Assembly: GCA_014218235.1 (NCBI GenBank)
Contig: CM024760.1
Location: forward strand, 147,327,245-147,391,244
From: Colocasia esculenta
Lineage: Eukaryota > Streptophyta > Magnoliopsida > Alismatales > Araceae
Reading direction: 5' to 3'
DNA: 64,000 nt
The translations under genes were made by a program, and so were the position numbers. Positions within the stretch are counted from its first letter, which is position 1. Each line of letters opens with the position of its first letter. The notes below the pieces were generated by a model. It searched no databases. It worked only from the letters and a program-made list of their open reading frames with translations, and was not told the origin of the DNA. Shown piece by piece: positions 1 through 11,395 of this stretch.

Positions 1-23
1 GGCAACTATACGAAAATGATTAC

Positions 24-130
24 AGGCTACAAGTTGTATGTCTACATGCTACATGTTACATGCTACAAGTTACATGTCTACCTGTTCTACATGCCACATG
101 CTACATGTTATATGCATACATTCCTACATG
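24..130. repeat. Degenerate CTACATG/TTACATG simple repeat in LTR
   Basis: Short words CTACATG, TTACATG and ACAAGTTACATG recur about ten times. This looks like slippage-derived low-complexity sequence inside the LTR. Similar TGTGTAAA-type words occur in the LTRs near 10400 and 55100. Confidence 0.6.
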
Positions 131-476
131 TGAACTTGTTCAAAGAATTTCATGCTACATGACAATGTTTTAATATTACTACATGAAAATTGTATGTAAA
201 AGAATAGTGCATGTATAAGTGAGAAATTGATACATGAGAATTGTTGTAGGTCACATGACATCGAAGAGATTCCATGAATAAGTGATTCCATGTTACATAC
301 AAACATGTTTTATTTCCATAATAGTTAGAATCACTATGAAATGAATGATTGCCAATGGACTTAGAACTATAGTAAGGAAAAGTATATGATATCAATGAAT
401 GGAATGTTAATGTACTACCATGTTTTTAAACCTAATATACTGTTAATATCTTGAACTGTCTTTCATGTGATTTGCT

Positions 477-491
477 GGGTCTTGTAGACTC
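477..491 (+). other. Conserved LTR hairpin (stem GGGTCT/AGACTC)
   Basis: Six-base stem with one G.T wobble and loop TGT. It is followed by ATACTTGCC and a TTTTAG near 510. It is the same position class as the hairpins at 10994, 55826, 42566, 22977, 9214 and 39277. Confidence 0.6.
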
Positions 492-881
492 ATACTTGCC
501 TAACATTTTAGGAGAGCCAGAGGATACAGAGGAGTTAGTGCAAACTGACTCAGAGCGTGAGGACGTGGAGACTTAGCTTGTCCTAGAGAGATTAGAGTGA
601 CTCTTGTATGTGAGGATCTTATGTAATTTCCTTTATGCAGCTAGTCATTAAAATGTAATAAACTTTGGACTATTGTTACCTTTTTATGCATTAGATTTAC
701 TTTGAATAAATGTTGATTGCAAGTGTTTAATTCCATATTCTGTCAATTATCATTGGAATTGAATAGTTATTTGTGTATATTTCAACCTGTATTGTAATTG
801 TTAGATTCGTTCCACTGTAATACCTCTATTAGATCCAATGTGAGTTGGTGTAACTGTACTGGGTCTAAGAGGGGCGTTACA

Positions 882-3277
882 TTCGAACTGAAACCTTTTG
901 AGTAGTTCTTTTACATATTTCTCTTGGTTTATAAAGAATCCATCTTCAAGCTGCTTGACCTGCAAACCAAGAAAAAATTGAAGCTCCCCCATTAAGCTCA
1001 TCTCAAATTCACTGTGCATGTGTTGTGAAAATTCTTCACACAGTGTGGGATTAGTGGAACCAAAGATAATATCGTCCACATAAACTTGAACAACAATTAT
1101 GTGATTGCGAACTTTCTTTGTAAAGAGAGTTTGGTCCACCTTACCTCTTGAGTAGTTTTTGCTTATCAGATAGGTACTCAGCCTGTCGTACCAAGCTCGG
1201 GGTGCCTGTTTCAAACCATAGAGAGCTTTGTGCAATTTAAATACATGGTTTGGTTTATCATGGTCCTCAAAGCCAGGTGGTTGAGAGACATAAACTTCCT
1301 CTTTTATGTAGCCATTCAAGAAAGCAGTTTTGACATCCATTTGAAATAATTTGAACTTGTTTGAACATGCATATGCTAACAAGATCCTAACTACTTCTAG
1401 TCTAGCTACAGGTGCAAAGGATTCTTCAAAGTCTATACCAAATTCCTGATTGTATCCTTTTGCAACTAGTCTAACCTTGTTTCTAACCATCTTACCCTCT
1501 TCATTTAGTTTATTCCGAAAGACCCATCTCGTCCCTATGACAAAAATTTCAGGGGTTCTAGGAACTAAACTCCAGACATTATTTCTTTGAAACTGCCCAA
1601 GCTCCTCATGCATGGCATCAATCCAAGAATTTTCTTTTAGTGCTTCTTCAACAGTTTTGGGTTCCACTTGAGATACAAAGGCTAAATGATCATGTTCAAC
1701 TATTTGATTTACCTGAGACCTAGTTTGAACTGAATCATTTATGTTACCTATGACATTCTCAAGTGGATGAGCTTTAGAGTACCTCACATTAGTGATTATT
1801 GAAGGCCCGGGTTGATCTTGCAATTGAGGAGGTTGTTCTGGAGGAGGGGTGGCTGGAGGACTTTCATCTTGAGGTTGTTCTTCTTGTTGTGGATGTTCAG
1901 CAGGGACTTCATCATGATTTCTGATCAAACAACCATCATCTTCATCATCGTACCTGCGAAGAAATCCACTCTTTCCTTTTGAAACTTCTTGAGTTTTTCC
2001 TTTTTCTTTTCTTTGAAGTTCCTCAAGTGTTGTTCCTTCCATGTCATCAAAACTGTAGGAATTTAAAATGTTAGGCTTGAGTTGAGATTCATCAAAAATG
2101 ACATGTGGAGTTTCTTCCACAGTTCTAGTTTTCAGATTGAACACCCTATATACTCTAGAATGTTCAGAGTATCCAAGAAAAATACCTTGATCGCTTTTGG
2201 CTTCAAACTTGTCCAAGTCATTTTTATCATTGTTATGTATAAACACCTTTGAACCAAAAACTTTAAAGTACCCAATGGTGGGTTTCTTACCTTTCAGAAG
2301 TTCGTAAGGAGTTTTCTTGAATACGGGTCTTACCATGGCTCGGTTAAAGATGTAGCAAGATGTGTTTACCGCTTCTGCCCAAAAGGTTCGTGCTAATTGA
2401 TTCTTGACCAGAAGCGTACGAGCCATCTCCACCAAGGTTCTATTCTTCCTCTCCACAACTCCATTTTGCTCGGGAGTTCTCAGGGAGGAAAACAGGTGGT
2501 CTATACCTTGGTTCCTGCAAAATTCAGAGAACGAATGATTGTCAAATTCTCCCCCGTGATCAGTGCAGATGGAGCAGATTTTATTGACATTCCCATGCTC
2601 AATTTTGTTGAAGAATTCTTCAAAATAATTAATGCTTCATTCTTGTGAGCCAGGAATTTTACCCAAGTGAACCTAGAGAAGTCATCCACAATGACAAAAC
2701 CATAACGCTTGCCATTGAGACTGAGTGTTCTCGTAGGTCCAAATAGGTCCATGTGCAAGACTTCATAGGCTTTGGAAGTACTTAGCGGTGCCTTTGATTT
2801 GAAGGATTTTCGGGTTTGTTTTCCCTGTGCACATGCATCATAAAAATTTTCATTCTTGTTGAAGGAGATTTCAGGAAGACCACTTACCAACTTAAGCCTC
2901 ATGATCTTGTGCAATACATTGTAACTAGCATGACCGAGCCTACGATGCCACAATGTAAGCTCGTCATGTTTGTTTGCTACAAGACACAAATTGTTATTTT
3001 CTGGATCATCTAAGTCAACCATGTAGATGTTATTCATTCTTTTTCCAGAAAATTTTAGGCTTCCTGTTTCCTTATCAAGAATTTGACATGAATTGGATTC
3101 AAAGACAATCTTATGACCTTTATCACACAATTGACTTATGCTAAGCAAATTGTGATGAAGGCCATCAACTAGTAGCACATTGTCTATAGAGTTTGAGGCA
3201 AACTTACCAACTTTACCTGAGCCTATAATCTGGCCTTTGTTGTTACCTCCAAAGATCACTTGACCTCTGTCTTTTTA
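882..3277 (-). pseudogene. pol: Ty1/copia (SIRE-like) pol fragment S1
   Basis: On the minus strand this reads GAG-pre-integrase (LWHRRLGHAS, then DACAQGKQ), the integrase core (HMDLFGP, VDDFSRFTW, DHGGEFDNH, TPEQNGVVERKN), an acidic/proline linker and reverse transcriptase (VKTAFLNG, then YVDDIIFGS near 1085). One frameshift near 2625 separates two long open stretches (3259 to 2501 and about 2630 to 882); otherwise the frame is open. Gag and protease upstream of 3277 and RNase H beyond 882 are missing. The RT is cut at 882 by the TACA end of the gypsy LTR, which adds foreign codons to the open frame. The right end joins mid-LTR sequence at about 3277, so it is a deletion junction, not an insertion boundary. 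The SIRE-like assignment rests on the GAG-pre-integrase and RT motifs and is moderately secure. Confidence 0.9.
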
Positions 3278-4839
3278 GGGTGCTCCGGCCAGAGACCCTA
3301 GAGGTGCCAGGCACGGACCTGCAGCTGTGTGTCTGCAGGTGTGGTATTGGTTGGTCTCCATAGTTGTTTGACTTGTTCTCGTGGAGCGGCAGCTGGACCT
3401 TTCGTCCGTGACTACAAGACTGAGAGGTTGTTCTTGTGTTGTGTAGTCCGGGTTGGATACTGGCCTGATCAGCCAGTAGTCCGTTCCCGTGTGGTGGCAT
3501 CGTTCTTTCCGACTTGTGCTATGCCGACTCTGGTTGTGGCTTGTGTGACTTGCCGGTTGAGGTTTCACCTGTAATGTTGTGCCTAAGTGATGGCACAGTA
3601 AAGGTGTGGTTCTGTATGATGTTTACCACCTACTTGTACCCTTCGTACGGGTGTTTGTGTTGTAGTACCTTAGGGTAGTAGGTACTTGTACCCTTTGTGG
3701 GTTGCTTTGCGGTTTTAAAGTGTACACAACTTTTCTAGGTATTGAGGTAATACTCTTGTTTCTGTGGAGGTCTTATGGATTGACCTGCCACCTGTTGTAT
3801 TTTATCTATTTTAAGCAAGTCTCCGTTTATGGTTTATTATAAGGTGGATTGGCTTGTGGTTGCCAATCCTGTTACCCTTTGTGGGTAGTTTGCTGATGAG
3901 GCTTGTGGCCTAGGCGTATTTTGGTTTGGTAGAGCTGGGCTCCGTGGAGGTCGTATGATGGGACCTTCCACTTGTTGTGTTTTACCTTTCTTTAGGTAAG
4001 CTTTCGATTATGGTTTTAGTATGTGATGGATTGGCCCGTTGTAGCCGATCATGTTACCTTGTGTGTGTAGCTTCTGATATATCGTGGTCTGGGGTTTAAT
4101 GGACTAGCACTTGGTTGGCTGTCCTATTACCCACGAGGTTGAGGTTCGCCTGGGAAGCTTGTAGCCTAGGCAATGACTTGCCTATGTGGCTTAAAGCGTT
4201 GGCGACCAGTTGTTGTTATGGTTTACCTGTGAGGCTTAAGGCTTAGGCGTTTCAGTTGTTGTGTGGACTAGTGATGCGAAACTAGTCCTGTTGTTTCTTC
4301 TTACCTTCCGAGGTTATGTTTGATTAAGGTGTTTATATTTAATTGTAGTTTAAATTCAATTGTTGTGAGCATGAAATGGTTTAGCTATTGGTGTTGCCAA
4401 TGAGACCCTCTGGGGTTGATGTGTCCGTAGTTTTGGTGTTGTTTTAGGTAGCCCCTGCTGAGCCTGTGACTTGTTGATGATCACTTCCCTACAGTTCTTT
4501 TAAGAGCTTGCCGTTTGTGTGGCATGTGGAGAAGTTTGTGGCAGACTTGTACCACCAGTAGTTATGTTGTAGTAGTGTTGTGTGAGCTTGTGCTCCCTCG
4601 GGGTATGCCCCAGGTAGTTGTACTTTTTAATTGAACATGTAATAATGTAATGGGACAGTTGTAAATTGTTATATGCATGTATGAGCACATGTACTTTCTT
4701 GTGTCTTATACTGTGTAGTTGTCTTTTATATTCTTACTGGACACTTGTGTGAGCTATCCCTTGCGAGACTTCGGTCCATTCGCGGGAGACGGATTTGGAT
4801 ATGGAGCCTTATTAGGCATAAATACCCTAGTCCGTCACA
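3278..4839 (+). mobile_element. 5' LTR of the LARD-like element, truncated
   Basis: The LTR begins in mid-sequence at a deletion junction with S1 and ends TCCGTCACA at 4839 just before the PBS. The promoter part (CpG-rich clusters seen at 7424-8125 in the other LTR) is absent. It retains about 550 bp (3278-3825) that the 3' LTR lacks, so the two copies have complementary deletions. A 65-bp block near 4560-4625 is also missing from the 3' copy. Confidence 0.8.
4460..4482 (+). other. Decayed LTR hairpin (5' arm GAGCCT intact)
   Basis: Counterpart of the perfect hairpin at 9214-9236. Here the 3' arm reads ATGATC instead of AGGCTC, so pairing is largely lost. TCACTTCCCTACAG still follows. Confidence 0.5.
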
Positions 4840-4841
4840 GT

Positions 4842-4853
4842 TGGTATCAGAGC
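4842..4853 (+). other. Primer-binding site, initiator tRNA-Met
   Basis: TGGTATCAGAGC, a perfect match to the usual plant initiator tRNA-Met PBS, starts three bases after the LTR end at 4839. It fixes the 5' LTR boundary and the plus orientation. Confidence 0.93.
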
Positions 4854-7231
4854 AATGTCCAGTTAGAATATGAAAAGACATTGAGAGTACAATGTCCCAA
4901 TACATGGATTAATGTCCACTGCTGGTAGTAAGTCTGTGGTTTTGTGTTGGTTAAGGTAGTATTTATCTGAGTTTTTGTTCTATAAAACGTGTTTTTGTGT
5001 TGAGAAATTTAGTTGTCAGCAGTTATTGAAAGTTGATGTGATTAGAGGTGGTATAATCTATGTGATTATACCAGCGTGCTGGTTTGTGATTGATCAGTTT
5101 GTTGCTAAAGATTCACAGTTAAAGGAATTGAGGAGATTAACAAGTTTGGATATGGAATTCAGTAAGTTGTAATGAAATACAGAGTTAGCAGAGACAGGTA
5201 TATGGTAACAAGGTGATGAGGAACAGGTCAGTGTGTGTGTTAGAAGTGATTAAATATGCAAAATATAGTTGAGAACCTCATCAGAGGTATTGTGGCATCA
5301 GAGATCTGAGTCAGATGATATCAAGAAATAGTATGAATGAGAATGTGATTTGTGTTATGAAAAATTTGGCATGATTAAGTAAGGCAGATCAGCTTTAAAA
5401 AAAAAGTACTGGTACAGAAGGGAGCAGTGGTTTATGGCAGATAGATTAAATATGCCTAAGATCAGAAATTTGAGAAAAAGTGTTGTTATGAATAATGATG
5501 GTAATAGGAAGTGTGATATGAACAGTGTATAAATAAGTACAAAAGGATCAGTTAAATAAAGAAAGAGAGAAAAGAAGAATCAGTGTGCAAAGAGATTTTC
5601 TAAGAATCGCATAAGAGAAATATTTAGTTGATGAATGGCAGGTTATGGGGAATTCTTCAGAGAGGGTTATTATAGATTGCTGTGCTAAAGACAAGATCAG
5701 TGAGAGTTAGTAACTATGAGTAGTTTAAAGAAGATTAAAGTTAAAGTTAAGTATAATAGAATGAGTTTAAGCCAAATGAAATAGAATGGAAAGAAGTGCA
5801 TTAATGGAGAAACAGTTAAGAAATATTGAGTTAAGATAAACAGCAAGGCAGATTGTGATATTTATGTTATTTGAGAAAAGAGCATTTAATGGAATAAGGG
5901 AAGCAGACAAAGCAAGTTGATATATTTAAAGAAATTGGTATTCAAATTTGAGTTTTTGCTGTATTTTAAAGATAGATGATTAGATACCAGAAAGATTTAT
6001 AGTATGAACAATACAGCAAGATTAGCCAGGCAGCAGAATGAATAAGAGAAGTATTTTGCGGAAAAGATGTTATGATTAGAATGATTGGCAGTTTAGATAA
6101 AAAAGAAATTGGACCAGAGAAAAGAAGAATTTAGCAAATGATGAAGTGAATAAAATTAGATGAGTCAGGAAATGTCAGTTAAAGTTTGTATATCGGTGCA
6201 AAGAAATGATTCAATAGAGCAGAAATGGACTGTTATTAAGATATTCCAGAGTTTCATGCAGGAGCAGGAACAAACTAATTAAAGAATATTTGGAAAGGTT
6301 ATGCAACAAAATTATGAGATTAGCCAGAGAATGTCAGTAAAGCAAGAAAGGTATATGAAGAGTACAACATGTCAATAGCGGTTTGGCAGGTCATAAATTA
6401 CAGTAATATTTTCAGCATGAATTAATTGAATAAGATGATTTGAGAAGCAGTTAAAGTTAGAAATGAATACAGTTGAAGCCAGAAGAAAGTAATTGAAAGT
6501 AATAATGAGAACAGAAATTGTGGAATATTTTGCAAAAGTGTTCAGTGTGATCAGAGTAGCGCAACCGAAGCTGAAGCAAGAAAGATTTAATATTCACAGA
6601 TTGTTCAAGGTTTGCTTGAATAAGGAGAAAGTATAAAGTTTTGTGTAGCGAATAAAGGAATATAGGTTATTATGGTTTTTAATCAGAAATGATTTAAAGC
6701 GGTATGGGCAGAATAATATGAAAAGGGCAGGAAATTCAAAGATGGTGATTGGTTTTCTTTGAAAAAAAAATGACAGTTGCGAATGTAAATATAGATAAGG
6801 CAGGGTAACAGTAAGCAATGATAAATAGAAAAAGAAAATGGCACCGAAAAATTTAGGAATTTGGAAAGATTAGAGCATGGTAAAGTATTACAGTGTAAGA
6901 TACTCAAGAAAGGTAAAGCGGTCCCAAAAGAAAGGTTGCAAACACAGCCAGAACAATGTGAAAGTAGGTTCAGTCCAAGGAGATAAAGTGCCACCAGCAA
7001 GGTAGAATCACCTACGGATAAAAGGTAAGGAAATAGAAGATTGAAATTACAAAATAAGGCAGTTGTGGAATGAATTGAAAAGAAAGGAAAGGCAAAACAA
7101 ATATGGGAATGAATAGATGGATCAGTTAGCGCAGATGATTAAAGAGAAAGATACAAAGGAAGCGTATCCTACTCTATATACAGTTTTGTTTCTTTTTAGG
7201 TGATAATCCAGTTTGTTGTGATTTGCTTTGC
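4854..7231 (+). other. Non-coding, purine-rich interior of the LARD-like element
   Basis: No retroviral-type protein is recognisable and stops are frequent in all frames. From about 5160 to 7150 the plus strand is visibly rich in A and G and poor in C. Only the extreme 3' end resembles gypsy A: GAAGCGTATCCTACT near 7160 matches the chromodomain tail of A (GAAGCGTATCCTTACT, minus strand near 26250). Either the interior is a replaced or unrelated sequence, or a coding region decayed beyond recognition. The second is less likely because the LTRs are still well preserved. Confidence 0.7.
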
Positions 7232-7267
7232 ATGTCGAGGACGACATTCTATTTTAGGTGATAATAA
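7188..7267 (+). other. Duplicated PPT-like motif TTTTAGGTGATA before the 3' LTR
   Basis: TTTTAGGTGATAAT occurs at about 7195-7208 and again at 7252-7265, directly before the LTR start TGTAAC at 7268. Gypsy A has the same two copies at 26203-26220 and 26122-26139 on the minus strand. The LTR-proximal copy is the probable plus-strand primer, but it lacks the G-run found in the other gypsy elements here. Confidence 0.65.
7232..7247 (+). other. Pre-PPT hairpin, stem ATGTCG/CGACAT, loop AGGA
   Basis: Perfect six-base stem with loop AGGA, followed by 20 bases before the LTR start. It is one of six equivalent hairpins in this window (see 11512, 26138, 46602, 52966, 57660). Confidence 0.7.
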
Positions 7268-7423
7268 TGTAACATCGCGCATTTTTCGAATCTTTGCGGA
7301 TCCCTGCTTAGTAGGTTTGGTGCCCAATGTGTGGCCTATTAGTGCGTGTTTCAGGTGTTTACGCGCGTTGTGAGGCTTGGTGGGCCGCCAGATTGGGCCC
7401 AAAGCACTCACAGGTTTTCTGCT

Positions 7424-7642
7424 TGTGAACGCAACAGGGGTATGTGTCGCGTTCTGAATGCGACGGCCCTGGGGGTCGCGTTCTTGTTACCTCTGTTGAG
7501 TGGTCGACGTTTGCATGTGCGCCACGCGTCGCGCGTTCGGCGGCCTACTGACGTCGGGCTTGAAAAGGCGATGGCTGCCTACGTCGCGTTCAGGTTGCGA
7601 CGTAGGGCTACGTCGCGTTCTTAACTGCAATGCGTTTTTAAC
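7424..7642 (+). promoter_or_regulatory. CpG-word cluster plus TATA-like box of the LARD LTR
   Basis: GTCGCGTTCT, AATGCGACGG, GGGTCGCGTTC, GGTCGACG, CTACGTCGCGTTC and related words recur within 200 bp, ending at a TATA-like TTTTTAACA. The LTR position and the match to A (25758-25985 reverse) suggest the U3 promoter. Function is inferred. Confidence 0.5.
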
Positions 7643-9213
7643 AAACCCTAGCCGAACAGAGCTTTCATAGGCTTTGCTCGACCAAGGGGAGTTGTTGCGG
7701 GGTTTCTCCGGGCGATTCGAGCTCCTGGAGATGTGTGGGGCATGTTCTCGCCGCGAGGATGTTGCGTGGAGCGGGAGAAACACCGAGTGATCTTCGGTTT
7801 TCGCATTCTTCACAAAGGTAGGGAGTTCTACCTTGTTTTGTGGTTTAGATTGTATGTGGCGCCTGTTTAGCTCGTTTAAAGGCTTACAAACTGTAGATAC
7901 CATGCTAGGGTATCCAATAAAGCATGAAAAACGTGAATTAAGCATGGTTTGAATGGTCCGGAATGGTGATCCGTGGAATTGCTCCCGGATTAGGGTTTTC
8001 ACCTGTGAAGGCGACGGCCCAGAGTGTCGCGTCCTAAACGCGATAGCCCGACCCGTTGCGTTCGTGTTATGAGCGGGACAAGTCGATGGGTCGCGTTCTG
8101 AAGGCGACCTGGCCCCTTGTCGCGACCTTAGCTGAGAGGCCTAGACATGCATGCTTTCAGTGTTGTGGTTAAACGATTATTCATATTTGTTGTGCATGGA
8201 AATGACAAGTGGAGCCAGTGCACTTGTTACGCTCATGGAGCGTATTGCTCACGAGGTGGACATGTTTTACATGGTTAATGTGTTATGTACGTAATCGGCT
8301 TGGTGTTTACATAGCATGTGTGGTGCGTTGGCACCCGTAGCACTCTTGGAACGTGTTGTCCATGTGTTGGATATGTTGTTTACGTGAATAACGTGTGGTG
8401 CACTTGGTTGGTGTATTATACACGTGGTGTCTACGTGGTTTGGATGTCGTGCATATAGTTTGTGTGTGTATGGCACATCGTACGTGATTGTGTTTATTGT
8501 ATCTTAATTATTGTGGTTAGTCCGTGGTATAGTGGCTGTGAGGTTCATGTTTGAACCTAGCCTTGATCCTTTAAGATCATTTATGGTTTATTATGAGGTG
8601 GATTGGCTTGTGGTTGCCAATCCTGTTACCCTTTGTGGGTAGTTTGCCGATGAGGCTTGTGGCCTAGGCGTACTGTGGTTTGGTAGAGCTGTGCTCCGTG
8701 GAGGTCGTATGATGGGACCTTCCACTTGTTGTCTTTTACCTTTCTTTAGGTAAGCTTTCGATTATGGTTTTAGTATGTGATGGATTGGCCCACAGTAGCC
8801 GATCATGTTACCTTGTGTGTGTAGCTTCTGATATATCGTGGTTTGGGGTTTAATGGACTAGCACTTGGTTGGTTGTCCTATTACCCACGAGGTTGAGGTT
8901 CGCCTGGGAAGCTTGTAGCCTAGGCAATGACTTGCCTGTGTGGCTTAAAGCGTAGGCGACCAGTTGTTGTTATGGTTTACTTGTGAGGCTTAAGGCTTAG
9001 GCGTTTCAGTTGTTGTGTGGACTAGTGATGCGAAACTAGTCCTGTTGTTTCTTCTTACCTTCCGAGGTTATCTTCGATTAAGGTGTTTATATTTAATTGT
9101 AGTTTAAATTCAATTATTGTGAGCATGAAATGGTTTGGCTATTGGTGTTGCCAATGAGACCCTCTGGGGTTGAGGTGTCCGTAGTTTTTGTGTTGTTTTA
9201 GGTAGCCCCTGCT

Positions 9214-9236
9214 GAGCCTGTGACTTGTTGAGGCTC
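9214..9236 (+). other. Conserved LTR hairpin (stem GAGCCT/AGGCTC)
   Basis: Perfect six-base stem with an 11-base loop, followed by ACTTCCCTACAG (CAG at 9246-9248). It lies 291 bp before the LTR end. Confidence 0.65.
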
Positions 9237-10379
9237 ACTTCCCTACAGTTCTTTTCAGGACTTGCCGTTTGTGTGGCGTGTAGAGAAGTTTGTGGCAGAC
9301 TTGTACCACCAGCAGTAATTGAACATGTAATAATGTAATGAGATAGTTGTAAATTGTTATATGTAGGTATGAGCACATGTACTTTCTTGTGTCTTATACT
9401 GTGTAGTTGTCTTTTATATTCTTACTGGACACTTGTGTGAGCTATCCCTTGCGAGACTTCGGTCCGTTCGCGGGAGACGGATCTGGATATGGAGCCTTAT
9501 TAGGCATAAATACCCTGGTCCATCACAATTTGAGCAACCCATGAAATCATGATAATTTTTTGATAATATCTGCTATTTATAGATATGCCGTTATGGAGAT
9601 AATCAGCATGTTATGATAGATTTAAATACAGAATAAGTATATATGTGGAATGTTATTGTCTCAAAAAATTTCCATGAAGTCATGACTACTTTGTACATGT
9701 TTTAGATCTATTAGAATAGATGATTCACTGTCTACCATGCTTAAATTGAAATATCTTGTAATTTGCTTAAAATCTCTATTTAATATTAAAAATATCTATA
9801 CTACTTTAAAAAATATGAGAAATTACTGATGTGTTCTGTGATATCTATGTACATTGTGGTTAAATTTTCAGCATATTCTGATCTCTGTTGAGAGAGTTAT
9901 AAATTTCGGAATGTTTATGTACTATGATTTAAATGTTAAGTCTCAACCATGTTTAAAAGTGTGATTAGCATCATGTTTAGTTTCTGTTAATTTCTATTTA
10001 TGATTGATCTAAGAATCTGAATGTGATAAGTTTGTGTTCCATGATATATGTGTGTGCATGTGCATGGGAAGTGAGAGAACAAGTGGCATGTGTGTGTATA
10101 ATGATTAATGTGACAAGATAAATGAATTGTGCCCATAAGACACTGCCACCCTAGATTGCTTGGAGCTGTACTATAGTAGTACCCCTACGGGAAAGCTCTA
10201 ACATGTTACGTGATACCCGTGGCAAGGGTCTTGAAAATCCTGGAGGTGAACAAGTTGCACTGGTAATGGTGGGCCCCCGGTTTCTGTAGGAACTGAGACT
10301 TGATCACTTTGCTTGGTGATTAAGTACGTGAAAGTGTACGTGTAAGTGTTACATGATCTTCTAGTGGTGGTCTGGGCTG

Positions 10380-10570
10380 TGTCTTGGCAACGTGTAAAAT
10401 AAACATGTGTAAAATGTGTAAAAATGATAGGTGAACGTGGCACAAGGTATGTGCAAGTGATATGTGAACGTGGCACATGTTATGTGCAAAATGAAGTGAT
10501 TCGTGATACGTGAATATGGAAGTGAAAACCATGTGAAATCATGTGTAAATGAAAGTGAATGTAATGTCAA
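10380..10570. repeat. Degenerate ATGTGTAAA/GTGAACGTGG repeats in LTR B
   Basis: Words such as ATGTGTAAAA and GTGAACGTGGCACA recur. The D LTR has the same type of low-complexity stretch at 54820-55210. Confidence 0.5.
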
Positions 10571-10993
10571 AGTAAGCTCATGTGAAAACCAAAGTAAAGG
10601 TGCATATGTTCATGTCCTACGTGTCTTAATGTGATTGATATGAATTGTGATACCCTGTTTAGTACCATGTATAGGTGCATGTTATCATATCCATGAATTA
10701 TAATTACTTGATGTGTATGTGCTTAGTATCATGTTGTAATTTAAATAATGGTCATGTGTTAGAGTTATGTGAGAGTAAATATGAAAGCATGTGATTGTAT
10801 GATTGTGTTTATGTTAATGATACCATGTTATTAGTATCCATGTTTAGATTTATTGTTTCACATGTGTTAGTATAGTTTTACTAATAGATTTCATGTTTAT
10901 TATCCATGTTTTAGAATGAGCATCTGTTATTAGTGTTAAATTATTAGAAAGCATGTGTGATAATTATAGGGTTTGAAGTTTAAGTTACTTGCT

Positions 10994-11012
10994 GAGTCTA
11001 TTGTGTAGACTC
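10994..11012 (+). other. Conserved LTR hairpin (stem GAGTCTA/TAGACTC)
   Basis: Perfect seven-base stem with loop TTGTG. It is followed by ACCCTTGCTAAACATTTCAGG, with CAG at 11030-11032. It lies 383 bp before the LTR end. Confidence 0.7.
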
Positions 11013-11395
11013 ACCCTTGCTAAACATTTCAGGAGATTTAGTAGCTGAGGACTTGGCAAGATCCGAAGAGGAGCGCGAAGGATAGATTGGAGATTGCATT
11101 TCCTTTACTAGTATGTGATGAAATTTGTAATTTGAACATTGGTGATGTAATTGTAACTGGCTACATGTTAATGGTTATTATGTTATGTCATTTCTTCCTT
11201 GGACTATATAGACTATGGAATGTGATTGATAAAGTTGATGGAATAAGAGATTATTTAAATTTCCGCTGTTATATTCCTTCTATTTGTGTGTATCTCAGCC
11301 CATTTGTCTATCGTTGGGGTTTTCTCCCCTGTAGCGGCTTGCTCTCACCCGATGTGGTTTGGTATAACCGTACCGGGTGGAAGAGGGTCGTTACA

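Larger units (their letters stand above)
1..881 (+). mobile_element. 3' part of a Ty3/gypsy LTR, cut by the window start
   Basis: The segment ends GGGGCGTTACA at 881, immediately followed by copia coding sequence, so the right end is a clean LTR terminus. The last 45 bases resemble the ends of the LTRs at 11395, 56257 and (reverse strand) 42192, which places it in the same broad gypsy group. It holds the GAGTC-type hairpin at 477-491 and AATAAA-like A/T-rich sequence near 655. It appears to be a solo LTR or the right LTR of an element inserted into copia S1. The target duplication cannot be checked because the left end lies outside the window. Confidence 0.8.
3278..9527 (+). mobile_element. 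LARD-like non-autonomous LTR retrotransposon, left end deleted
   Basis: The order is partial LTR (3278-4839), PBS, about 2.4 kb without coding capacity, PPT-like motif, LTR (7268-9527). Overlapping LTR segments (3826-4839 and 8579-9527) are clearly the same sequence. LTR ends, PPT region and many LTR blocks are shared with the coding gypsy A (22623-33145), for example GCCAGAGxCCCTxxAGGTGCC and GTGGTATTxGTTGGTCTCC. It is therefore a relative of A without gag-pol. The first bases to the right, ATTTG (9528-9532), are one candidate target-duplication copy. The partner is lost with the left end. Confidence 0.8.
7268..9527 (+). mobile_element. 3' LTR of the LARD-like element
   Basis: Starts TGTAACATCGCGC and ends CATCACA, 2260 bp. 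CpG-rich words (GTCGCGTT, GCGACG, ACGTCGCG) form one cluster at 7424-7622 before a TATA-like TTTTTAACA (7634-7642) and a second at 7995-8125. The same arrangement is seen in gypsy A LTRs. About 550 bp present in the 5' copy are deleted near 8578. Confidence 0.88.
9528..11395 (+). mobile_element. Gypsy LTR B, 3' portion
   Basis: The right end GAGGGTCGTTACA at 11395 is immediately followed by codons of another gypsy polyprotein, so this is a clean LTR terminus. The terminal 45 bases (GGTATAACCGTACCGG core) match the D and Dn LTR ends. Inside are the block CCTGGAGGTGAACAAGTTG near 10240, degenerate TGTGTAAA repeats (10380-10570) and the hairpin at 10994. The left part is absent because the LARD-like element adjoins at 9527. 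The most likely history is that LARD inserted into LTR B, followed by deletion on the left. Confidence 0.8.

Noticed and set aside
3243..3574. Overlapping frames on both strands at the S1/LARD junction
   Set aside because: They straddle a deletion junction and LTR sequence; no recognisable protein.
7346..7624. GC-rich open frame in the LARD 3' LTR
   Set aside because: It results from the CpG-word cluster. The homologous region of gypsy A is not open in the same frame.
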